Source of the DNA: Bacillota bacterium
GTDB lineage: Bacteria; Bacillota; DTU025
Direction of reading: 5' to 3'
NCBI GenBank assembly: GCA_003456765.1
Contig: DMOT01000308.1
Span: 1 to 5,333 of the forward strand
Length of the DNA: 5,333 nucleotides
The position numbers and the translations under genes were made by a program. Shown here piece after piece: positions 1 through 5,312 of the stretch. The notes beneath the pieces were generated by a model. That model worked only from the letters and a program-made list of their open reading frames with translations, did no database searches and was not told the origin of the DNA. Positions within the stretch are counted from its first letter, which is position 1. Every line of letters begins with the position of its first letter.

Positions 1-425
1 CAGGAACCATGGCGATAGCCTCGTTTGCATACGTAGCTGTAGCATCATCAGTTGGCCATGGTGAAGCAGGAGCCTTCGCAGGGGCTGTAGGCGGGGCTTG
101 CCTCGGATTCATCTGGTGGAACGCTTACCCGGCAGCGATTTTCATGGGGGATACTGGATCCCTTGCCCTGGGAGCGGCGCTCGCTTCAATGGCGGTGCTC
201 ACCCGGACTGAGCTCCTATTGCTTGTGATAGGTGGAGTGTATGTTGCTGAAGCCATGTCCGATGTTATCCAGGTGGCATACTTCAAGCTTACTGGCAAGA
301 GAGTTTTCAGGATGGCTCCAATCCATCACCATTTCGAGCTCAAGGGAGTGCCTGAACCGAAGATCGTGGTTAGATTTTGGATAGTGGCTGCGTTCCTTGC
401 AGCCCTGGGATTTGCAGCGCTTTAG
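1..425 (+). CDS. mraY: MraY, phospho-N-acetylmuramoyl-pentapeptide transferase (3' part, 5' end outside window)
   Basis: This integral membrane enzyme transfers phospho-MurNAc-pentapeptide from UDP to undecaprenyl phosphate, making lipid I on the inner face of the membrane. The reading frame is open from base 3, and the ATG at base 9 is an internal methionine, not the start. About 140 codons are present; family members have about 320-360 residues, so the N-terminal half or more is missing. Visible MraY signatures are [11 protein letters not shown] (bases 138-170), whose Asp at 150-152 matches the conserved third aspartate of the active site, and [11 protein letters not shown] with the His triad at 324-332. 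Hydrophobic stretches on both sides fit the last transmembrane helices. The protein ends shortly after the usual VRFW motif, so the C-terminus is complete. One oddity is an Asp (bases 261-263) in the helix where relatives read SVIIQ or SVILQ. Family assignment is certain. Confidence 0.97.
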   Translation, partial: GTMAIASFAYVAVASSVGHGEAGAFAGAVGGACLGFIWWNAYPAAIFMGDTGSLALGAALASMAVLTRTELLLLVIGGVYVAEAMSDVIQVAYFKLTGKRVFRMAPIHHHFELKGVPEPKIVVRFWIVAAFLAALGFAAL

Positions 426-431
426 GCGCAC

Positions 432-438
432 GGAGTGA
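432..438 (+). promoter_or_regulatory. Ribosome binding site of ftsW
   Basis: GGAGTGA lies in the 19-base mraY-ftsW gap. Its GGAG core is nine bases before the ATG at 445, which supports that start. The tight spacing suggests that mraY and ftsW share one transcript. Confidence 0.7.
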
Positions 439-444
439 TAAGTC

Positions 445-1551
445 ATGACAAACGACCGCGGAGGTCTTCCCGATCTAGTTCTCTTCATCGCCACGCTGGC
501 ATTGCTCAGCATTGGCATTGTGATGGTATTCAGCGCAAGCTCAGTGACGGCCTACAGTGAACTTGGCGATCCCTACTACTATCTGAAGCGCCAGTCCCTC
601 TGGGGGATAATCGGAATCATAGCCATGATCATCTGCATGAATATCGATTACCATGTATGGGGCCGGCTATCAGGGCTTCTCATGGTTGTGTCCCTGGCGG
701 CGCTGGCCCTTGTTCTTGTGCCCGGTGTTGGGGTTTTCGTCGGGGGATCAAGAAGGTGGCTTGGCGTTGGGCCGATAAGAGTGCAACCTTCTGAGTTCGC
801 CAAGCTGTCACTAGTCATCTTTCTGGCTTCGTATCTTTCAGCATCCCAGGAGAGGACGAAGAACCTGTGGCGCGGCTTTGCCTTGCCACTGATGATTACG
901 GGGGCTTGTTCTCTTCTTATTTTGAAAGAGCCCGACCTGGGCACTGCCATTGGGATTGCCGGGGTCGGTTGGTTCATGCTCTTTGCGGGAGGATCGAATG
1001 TGGCGGCGCTCGTTGCCACACTGGCTGCTGCAGGCCCCACCGTATACCTCTTCGCCAGACAGGACCCTGTGAGGCTTCGACGGCTTACTTCATTCCTCGA
1101 TCCGTGGGCTGATCCGCTTGACTCAGGGTTCCACATAATCCAGTCTCTCCTCGCACTGGGATCAGGCGGGCTTGTAGGAGTCGGGCTAGGGCTTTCAAGG
1201 CAGAAGTTTCACTATCTTCCGGAGCAGCATACCGACTTCATCTTTGCCGTCATTGGAGAGGAGCTGGGCTTTCTGGGAGCCGCTTCAGTGGTCCTTCTGT
1301 ACATCGTATTTGGCTGGCGGGGCTTCAGAACATCGCTCAGTGCCCCTGACCCCTTTGGATCACTTCTTGCAGCAGGCATCACCATAATGGTTACGCTTCA
1401 GGCGATCATGAACATAGCTGTTGTATCAGGCATCATGCCCATTACAGGTATCACGCTGCCCCTGATAAGCTCCGGCGGGTCATCTCTTGTACCCATGTTG
1501 GCCGGGATAGGAATACTGCTCAATGTGTCGAAGCACGTTAATCAGCGATAG
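445..1551 (+). CDS. ftsW: FtsW/SpoVE, SEDS-family peptidoglycan glycosyltransferase
   Basis: SEDS membrane protein of 368 residues that polymerises lipid II into glycan strands, working with a class B penicillin-binding protein at the division septum. In spore formers a paralogue, SpoVE, does this for the cortex. Hydrophobic segments fit about ten transmembrane helices (roughly 9-31, 52-66, 76-93, 117-132, 145-161, 165-182, 186-204, 272-290, 303-328, 340-362). Conserved blocks are GSRRWLGVGPIRVQPSEFAK (101-120), KEPDLGTA (161-168), LPEQHTDFIFAVIGEELGF (258-276) and ITLPLISSGGSSL (336-348). Asp264 in the HTDF motif matches the aspartate taken as essential for polymerase activity in RodA and FtsW. 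The last block has Ser343 where most relatives have Tyr (SYGGSS). Position beside murG favours FtsW/SpoVE over RodA, but division and sporulation roles cannot be separated from sequence alone. Confidence 0.95.
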   Translation: MTNDRGGLPDLVLFIATLALLSIGIVMVFSASSVTAYSELGDPYYYLKRQSLWGIIGIIAMIICMNIDYHVWGRLSGLLMVVSLAALALVLVPGVGVFVGGSRRWLGVGPIRVQPSEFAKLSLVIFLASYLSASQERTKNLWRGFALPLMITGACSLLILKEPDLGTAIGIAGVGWFMLFAGGSNVAALVATLAAAGPTVYLFARQDPVRLRRLTSFLDPWADPLDSGFHIIQSLLALGSGGLVGVGLGLSRQKFHYLPEQHTDFIFAVIGEELGFLGAASVVLLYIVFGWRGFRTSLSAPDPFGSLLAAGITIMVTLQAIMNIAVVSGIMPITGITLPLISSGGSSLVPMLAGIGILLNVSKHVNQR

Positions 1552-1572
1552 AAGAGGGTTTGCGGGGCCGGG

Positions 1573-1577
1573 GGAGG
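1573..1577 (+). promoter_or_regulatory. Strong ribosome binding site that fixes the TTG start of murG
   Basis: A perfect GGAGG within a run of G residues sits seven bases before the TTG at 1585. No ATG or GTG in the murG frame lies upstream of the conserved N-terminal glycine loop, so this site decides the start. The weak TTG codon behind a very good binding site may set the MurG level. Confidence 0.75.
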
Positions 1578-1584
1578 TTGCTCG

Positions 1585-2763
1585 TTGAAGGGAAAGAAGA
1601 TTACGCGGAAGAGATTTTTGCTTGCAGGCGGCGGCACAGGGGGCCACATATATCCTGCGCTTTCTATCGGCAGGGAGTTGCTTGCAAGATTCCCCGATGC
1701 CGAGATCCTATTTGTGGGGGGAAGGCGCGGCCTCGAGGGCGATCTCGTGCCAAAGGTTGGCTTTGAGTTTAGGGCCATCACAGTCTCAGGGTTTGAGAGG
1801 AAGCTCTCCCTGGATACAGTGGCTACGGCGGGAAGGGCGGTGGCAGGCCTCTTCCAGTCAATCGCCATAGTGCGTAAGTTCAGGCCGAACGTGGCCGTGG
1901 GTACAGGGGGCTACGCCTCCGGTCCGGTGATGCTCGCCGCAGCGATGATGGGCGTGCCGGTCGTCATACATGAACAAAACGTGGTTCCCGGCGCCACGAA
2001 CAGGCTTCTTTCGAGATGGGCCAAAACGGTAGCTCTTAGCTGGGACGAATCGAAGAAGTACCTTGCCCGTCCGGAGCGTTCAGTTCTTACCGGGAACCCG
2101 ATTCGCCCGGAGATAATGACAGCCGAGCGGGAAGAATCTGCAGCATCATTCGGGCTCGATCCGCGGCACCCGACTGTGTTGGCGTTCGGGGGAAGCCAGG
2201 GTGCCCGCAAGATAAATACTGCGTTCATCGGTGCTCTTCCATCGCTTGCAGCTCAGCACAAGGCGCAGTTCATGTTGGCCACAGGGAGCGACAAGTTTGA
2301 GGAATCCATGGACCTGGCTGCCAGGGTAGGCCTTCGGGCAACTATTTCCTCTGACGGAATAGGCAGGTCAGATAGTGGGGACATTATTATTATGCCATAC
2401 ATTTACAATATGCCGCAGGCACTCGCCTGCGCTGACCTGGTGATTTGCCGTGCAGGGGCGATAACCATTGCGGAGCTTGCGGCCAGGGGCGTTCCTGCGC
2501 TGCTTATTCCTCATCCGCATGTGCCCGACAATGTGCAGGAGAAGAATGCCCGCGCCATGGAGGCGCGGGGTGCTGCCAGGGTGATACTCGATGGCGACCT
2601 GGATCCGGCAGTCCTTGAGTCTGAAATAGGTTCGCTTCTTTCGCGAGCGTCGGCGCTTCGAGACATGGCAGAGGCTGCGAGAGGCGTGGGACAGCCCGAT
2701 GCTGTCCGAAAAGTGGCAGATTGTGTGGTCAGGGCCGCCCAAGGGGTGTCAAGCAAGGCATGA
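1585..2763 (+). CDS. murG: MurG, UDP-GlcNAc:lipid I N-acetylglucosaminyltransferase
   Basis: This peripheral membrane GT-B glycosyltransferase adds GlcNAc from UDP-GlcNAc to lipid I, giving lipid II on the inner face of the membrane. With the TTG start at 1585 it has 392 residues, slightly above the usual 350-370. The N-terminal acceptor domain carries the glycine loop LLAGGGTGGHIYPA (12-25), GTGGYASGP (106-114) and VIHEQNVVPGATNR (127-140). The C-terminal donor domain carries FGGSQGARKIN (201-211) and CRAGAITIAEL (288-298); Glu297 matches the residue that contacts the ribose of UDP-GlcNAc. The donor-site end, PHVPDNVQEKNA with Gln318 and Asn321, resembles the Bacillus form rather than the E. 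coli HKDRQQ form. A basic start (KGKKITRKR) precedes the first strand. It follows ftsW by 33 bases, in the usual order. A strong GC-rich inverted repeat lies inside the gene at 2549-2569. Confidence 0.97.
   Translation: MKGKKITRKRFLLAGGGTGGHIYPALSIGRELLARFPDAEILFVGGRRGLEGDLVPKVGFEFRAITVSGFERKLSLDTVATAGRAVAGLFQSIAIVRKFRPNVAVGTGGYASGPVMLAAAMMGVPVVIHEQNVVPGATNRLLSRWAKTVALSWDESKKYLARPERSVLTGNPIRPEIMTAEREESAASFGLDPRHPTVLAFGGSQGARKINTAFIGALPSLAAQHKAQFMLATGSDKFEESMDLAARVGLRATISSDGIGRSDSGDIIIMPYIYNMPQALACADLVICRAGAITIAELAARGVPALLIPHPHVPDNVQEKNARAMEARGAARVILDGDLDPAVLESEIGSLLSRASALRDMAEAARGVGQPDAVRKVADCVVRAAQGVSSKA
2549..2569 (+). repeat. Perfect GC-only inverted repeat inside murG
   Basis: Arms CCCGCGCC (2549-2556) and GGCGCGGG (2562-2569) are perfectly complementary around the five-base loop ATGGA. 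The mRNA could form an eight-pair, all-GC hairpin. No T-run follows, and the element lies in codons for the conserved donor-site region (NARAMEARGAA), so it is not an intrinsic terminator. The inverted repeat is plain in the sequence; whether it does anything is unknown, and Ala-Arg-Gly codon choice alone may explain it. Confidence 0.6.
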
Positions 2764-2829
2764 TAGAGACTGGATCATCTGCTCGGGAGCATGGGAATGG
2801 GCTCGTTTGGTACATGAACTAACATGGCA

Positions 2830-2845
2830 GCATGATGTGTCATGC
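2830..2845 (+). repeat. Inverted repeat GCATGA-TGTG-TCATGC
   Basis: Perfect six-base arms are separated by four bases. A third copy of the same half-site type, ACATGC, lies at 2853-2858. The repeat overlaps a weak -10-like CATGAT. It could be an operator or a small RNA stem; there is no independent support for either. Confidence 0.35.
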
Positions 2846-2854
2846 GGGTAGGAC

Positions 2855-2873
2855 ATGCTCTCCGAGAGGGCAT
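2855..2873 (+). repeat. Small hairpin ATGCTCTC-CGA-GAGGGCAT
   Basis: The arms 2855-2862 and 2866-2873 pair over eight positions with one G-T wobble, around the three-base loop CGA. The sequence after it (AAGGCAT) has no T-run, so this is not a standard terminator. It lies 60-78 bases upstream of the murC start and would be in the leader of the murC message if transcription begins upstream or reads through from murG. Confidence 0.4.
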
Positions 2874-2877
2874 AAGG

Positions 2878-2885
2878 CATACAAT
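2878..2885 (+). promoter_or_regulatory. Possible sigma-E-type -10 box (CATACAAT)
   Basis: The octamer equals the -10 consensus described for the mother-cell sporulation factor sigma-E of Bacillus. No good -35 (ATATT-like) is found at the usual 13-15 base spacing; the nearest similar string, GACATGCT at 2852-2859, is 18 bases away. As a sigma-A -10 (TACAAT) it also lacks a good -35. A chance match is likely. Confidence 0.15.
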
Positions 2886-2917
2886 AGCATCGTCCGCAGC
2901 AAGCGTGGCGTTGCGGG

Positions 2918-2924
2918 AAAGGTG
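2918..2924 (+). promoter_or_regulatory. Ribosome binding site of murC
   Basis: AAAGGTG differs from the ideal AAAGGAG at one base and lies eight bases before the ATG at 2933. The murC frame is closed by a TAG at 2885-2887 with no other start codon between, so this ATG is the most upstream possible start. Confidence 0.65.
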
Positions 2925-2932
2925 CGGGTCAC

Positions 2933-4372
2933 ATGGGTGGTGCAACGCGTGTTCATTTCATAGGTATAGGCGGCAGCGGTATGAGTCCGCTTGCCAGAAT
3001 ACTCATTGGCCACGGGGCGCAGGTGAGCGGTTCCGACATACGCTACTCTCCCCACTTGGAGGATTTGGCAGCTCTTGGCGCCGACGTATATCAGGGGCAT
3101 GATCCATCATATGTTGAAGGCGTCGATCTGGTGGTAGTTTCAGCAGCAGTGCCCGGAGATGACCCTGAACTTCGAGCTGCGCGGGAACGAGGCGCGAGGA
3201 TTGTGTCAAGGGCGGAGCTTCTGGGCGATATCATGCGGCCGCTGCGCGGCATTGCCGTAACCGGAACGCATGGCAAGACTACGACCAGCGGAATGATAGC
3301 GGTCATACTGAACGAGGCCGGCCTCGATCCCACAGTAGCGGTAGGAGCAGGCTTGCCCTGGACTCCCAGTGGAGGCAAGGCCGGCAGCGGCGAGTTCATG
3401 GTAGTGGAAGCGGATGAAGCTTACGGATCCTTCCTCAAGCTTGATCCGGAGATCGCCGTCGTCACGAACATTGATGATGATCATCGAGACTATTATGAAA
3501 CGTTCGAAGGAATAATGGAGGGCTTTGTCAAATTTCTTCGTCGGATCAAACCGAATGGGTTTGCAGTTCTATGCGCAGATGACGAAAACGTCCTACGTGC
3601 GGCTCGGGGACTTGAACGGCGTATTGTCTACTACGGCATCTCTTCGGAGGCCGATTACGCGGCCGCAGACTACAGTCAGCTTGGCTTCGGATCACGCTTC
3701 TCTGTGATGCATGGCGGAACATGCCTGGGTCAGATTGAGCTTTCTGCTCCTGGTACGCATAACATGAATAATGCCATAGCTGCCGTTGCAGTCTGTGATC
3801 AGCTTGGGATAGACTTCCCGGTCATAAGTAGAGGGCTTGCAGGTTACAGAGGGGCGGAGCGCAGATGCGAAGTGCTGGCCAAGACGGCTGACATGACTCT
3901 GGTCGACGATTATGCGCACCACCCTGTGGAAATCAGGGCAACGCTTGCCGCTTTGCGAAAGGTGGCCGAGGGACGGCTTGTGGTCGTATTTCAACCGCAG
4001 CGCTACACGAGGACGAAGTACCTTCGCGATGAGTTTGTCCGGTCGTTCAGTCTTGCCGATGTTGTAGCTATTACCGATATCTACTACGAAGGCACGGGCG
4101 AGTCGCCTATACCGGGAGTTTCCGGACGTGACCTTGCAGAGAGGATCGCGGCATACGAGGGAAGGCCAGTAACCTACCTTGCCGACAAGGATGCTCTGGA
4201 CGACTTCCTTAGGAACTCAACCGGCCCTGGCGACACAGTTGTCACCATGGGGGCGGGCGACATCTATAGATCGTCACGGCGCTTTGCTGAAGAGCTTGCT
4301 CTTGAAGATGCAAGCTCCAGGCTATCGCATGATGGGCGGTGGAAACTCGATGACGAGCATGGTCACCGATGA
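2933..4372 (+). CDS. murC: MurC, UDP-N-acetylmuramate--L-alanine ligase
   Basis: Cytoplasmic Mur ligase that uses ATP to join L-alanine to UDP-MurNAc, the first step of the stem peptide. Its 479 residues fall within the family range. The N-terminal UDP-binding domain begins at once with VHFIGIGGSGMSPLA (7-21). The central ATPase domain has the P-loop GTHGKTTTSG (111-120, Lys115), the metal-site block VEADEAYGSF (158-167), TNIDDDHRDYY (178-188) and GTHNMNNAIAA (274-284). Next come GAERRCE (307-313) and, in the C-terminal domain, VDDYAHHPVEI (324-334), FQPQRYTRT (353-361) and MGAGDIY (439-445), which separate MurC from MurD, MurE and MurF. Several positions differ from the usual forms: EADEAY for EADESD, DHRDYY for DHLDYY, and QPQRYTR for QPHRYTR. 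The last 25 or so residues are a hydrophilic tail over the murB start. Confidence 0.96.
   Translation: MGGATRVHFIGIGGSGMSPLARILIGHGAQVSGSDIRYSPHLEDLAALGADVYQGHDPSYVEGVDLVVVSAAVPGDDPELRAARERGARIVSRAELLGDIMRPLRGIAVTGTHGKTTTSGMIAVILNEAGLDPTVAVGAGLPWTPSGGKAGSGEFMVVEADEAYGSFLKLDPEIAVVTNIDDDHRDYYETFEGIMEGFVKFLRRIKPNGFAVLCADDENVLRAARGLERRIVYYGISSEADYAAADYSQLGFGSRFSVMHGGTCLGQIELSAPGTHNMNNAIAAVAVCDQLGIDFPVISRGLAGYRGAERRCEVLAKTADMTLVDDYAHHPVEIRATLAALRKVAEGRLVVVFQPQRYTRTKYLRDEFVRSFSLADVVAITDIYYEGTGESPIPGVSGRDLAERIAAYEGRPVTYLADKDALDDFLRNSTGPGDTVVTMGAGDIYRSSRRFAEELALEDASSRLSHDGRWKLDDEHGHR
4338..4342 (+). promoter_or_regulatory. Ribosome binding site of murB inside the 3' end of murC
   Basis: GGTGG lies seven bases before the ATG at 4350 and is the best Shine-Dalgarno match near the murB start. 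The in-frame ATGs at 4329, 4332 and 4359 have weaker upstream sequences, so this site favours 4350. Confidence 0.55.
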
Positions 4373-5267
4373 ACAGGCAAGGCAGCTTGCAAAATCGTTC
4401 AACGGGAGAATCGCGCTGAACGAGCCAATGAGGAAATATACGTCGTTTCAGATCGGTGGTCCAGCCGACGTGCTTGCGGAACCTCATGACATGAGGAGTC
4501 TGTCTGCTGTATTGCGATGGGGCTGGAACGAGGGATTGCCCGTGTTCGTCCTTGGCAACGGAACAAACCTGCTCGTTGCCGATGAGGGGATTCGCGGGGT
4601 GGTAGTGAGGATCGGTCCGGGCCTTGACGATGTGAGGTTCGATGGCGACCGTGTGCATGCCATGGCAGGCGTGAGCCTGCCGGCTCTGGCAAGAGCGTGC
4701 GCTGACCGAGGCCTTGCCGGGCTTGAGTGGGCTGTGGGAATACCGGGTTCGTTTGGCGGGGCAATGGCCATGAATGCTGGAGCATACAGCCACACGGTTG
4801 GCGATGTAGTTCGCGAAGTAACGACGTTACTGCTCGATGGGTCTATTTCGGTAAAAACATGTGAAGAAATGCAGTTTGCTCAAAGGTCAAGCCGCCTTTC
4901 CCATGGAGACCTGGTTGCCTGCGAGGCAATGCTCCAGTTGGAACGGGGCAACCCGGAAGAAATACGTCGCCAGATGAGCGAATACATGAAAGATCGCAAG
5001 ATAAAGCAGCCGCTCCATCTTCCTAGCGCAGGATGTGTGTTCCAGAATCCATCCGGGAGAGGGGCGGGCCGGTATATTGACGGCGCGGGCCTCAAGGGGC
5101 TGCGCGTAGGCGGCGCCGAAGTATCCCACGTTCATGCCAATTTTATAGTGAACGTAGGCGATGCAACTGCACGAGACGTGCTAATACTGATGAATGTAGT
5201 GAGGCGGAGTGTATACGACAAATTCGGGGTAGAGCTCGTTCCCGAGATCAGAGTTGTTGGCGGTTAG
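4350..5267 (+). CDS. murB: MurB, UDP-N-acetylenolpyruvoylglucosamine reductase (type II)
   Basis: Cytoplasmic FAD enzyme that reduces UDP-GlcNAc-enolpyruvate with NADPH to UDP-MurNAc, the substrate of MurC. The chosen ATG gives 305 residues, the usual size. The frame is open farther upstream through murC, but that part does not resemble MurB. FAD-domain blocks are YTSFQIGGPAD (30-40), VLGNGTNLLV (67-76) and GLEWAVGIPGSFGGAMAMNAGAY (from 124 to 146). The substrate domain has FAQRSS (176-181), with Arg179 at the catalytic arginine, then LPSAGCVFQNP (224-234) and ELVPEIRVVGG (295-305) with Glu299 at the catalytic glutamate. The compact C-terminal domain fits type II rather than the E. coli type I enzyme. 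Two departures are Gln178 where Tyr is usual (FGYR) and Cys229 where the catalytic Ser is usual (AGSVF). It overlaps murC by 23 bases, which suggests translational coupling. Confidence 0.95.
   Translation: MTSMVTDEQARQLAKSFNGRIALNEPMRKYTSFQIGGPADVLAEPHDMRSLSAVLRWGWNEGLPVFVLGNGTNLLVADEGIRGVVVRIGPGLDDVRFDGDRVHAMAGVSLPALARACADRGLAGLEWAVGIPGSFGGAMAMNAGAYSHTVGDVVREVTTLLLDGSISVKTCEEMQFAQRSSRLSHGDLVACEAMLQLERGNPEEIRRQMSEYMKDRKIKQPLHLPSAGCVFQNPSGRGAGRYIDGAGLKGLRVGGAEVSHVHANFIVNVGDATARDVLILMNVVRRSVYDKFGVELVPEIRVVGG
4817..4831 (+). repeat. 15-base palindrome inside murB
   Basis: AGTAACG-A-CGTTACT has perfect seven-base arms around one central base and follows directly on the hexamer palindrome TCGCGA (4811-4816). 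It lies in the codons of the weakly conserved stretch REVTTL. The DNA symmetry is clear, but a function, such as a regulator site, is only a guess. Confidence 0.4.
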
Positions 5268-5300
5268 TCCTGGTGTCGCTGTACAAGAATTACGACGCGC

Positions 5301-5307
5301 GAGGTGG
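5301..5307 (+). promoter_or_regulatory. Ribosome binding site of the gene downstream of murB
   Basis: GAGGTGG lies five bases before the ATG at 5313. The 45-base gap after murB shows no terminator, so the next gene is probably in the same operon. Confidence 0.5.
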
Positions 5308-5312
5308 CCGCG

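Larger units (their letters stand above)
2764..2932 (+). other. Intergenic region murG-murC, CATG-rich, with small inverted repeats
   Basis: This 169-base gap is by far the longest in the window; the other junctions are 19, 33 and 45 bases or an overlap. CATG occurs at 2759, 2790, 2813, 2823, 2831, 2841 and 2854, so six sites lie inside the gap and one spans the murG stop. The gap has two inverted repeats (2830-2845 and 2855-2873), an exact CATACAAT box (2878-2885) and the murC ribosome binding site. A weak sigma-A-like pair, TTGGTA (2807) and CATGAT (2831) 18 bases apart, can be read, with four of six matches each. No intrinsic terminator with a T-run is visible. I find no convincing small gene: the ATG-started frames are very short or lack a ribosome binding site. 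A second promoter for murC-murB is plausible but only inferred. Confidence 0.5.

Noticed and set aside
648..1136. Long minus-strand open frame opposite ftsW (162 codons)
   Set aside because: It lies wholly against conserved FtsW coding sequence, is rich in Pro, Ser, Thr and Arg as shadow frames are, and has no family signature.
2797..2817. Six-codon minigene MGSFGT with GGGAG seven bases upstream
   Set aside because: The spacing is good but the peptide is too short to judge and shows no run of regulatory codons; the CATG-rich sequence gives many ATGs by itself.
2855..2873. Intrinsic terminator after murG
   Set aside because: The stem is not followed by a T-run, and it lies about 90 bases after the murG stop, near the murC start.
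2832..2963. A 43-codon frame in the murG-murC gap running 31 bases into murC
   Set aside because: It has no ribosome binding site, its product (starting MMCHAGRT) resembles nothing I know, and most of it overlaps structured leader sequence and the murC start.
2842..3102. 86-codon frame beginning in the murG-murC gap
   Set aside because: Most of it is an out-of-frame shadow of the well-supported murC N-terminus, and it has no ribosome binding site.
3235..3242. GCGGCCGC palindrome, repeated at 3659-3666
   Set aside because: Short GC palindromes are expected in GC-rich Ala/Arg codons; nothing else links the two sites.
4179..4349. Upstream extension of the murB frame through the end of murC
   Set aside because: The added 57 residues do not resemble MurB and lie over the conserved MurC C-terminal domain, including GAGDIY; the normal MurB length is reached from 4350.
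4242..4793. Long minus-strand open frame opposite murC and murB (183 codons)
   Set aside because: It is antisense to two conserved genes and its composition is that of a GC-rich shadow frame, with no recognisable domain.
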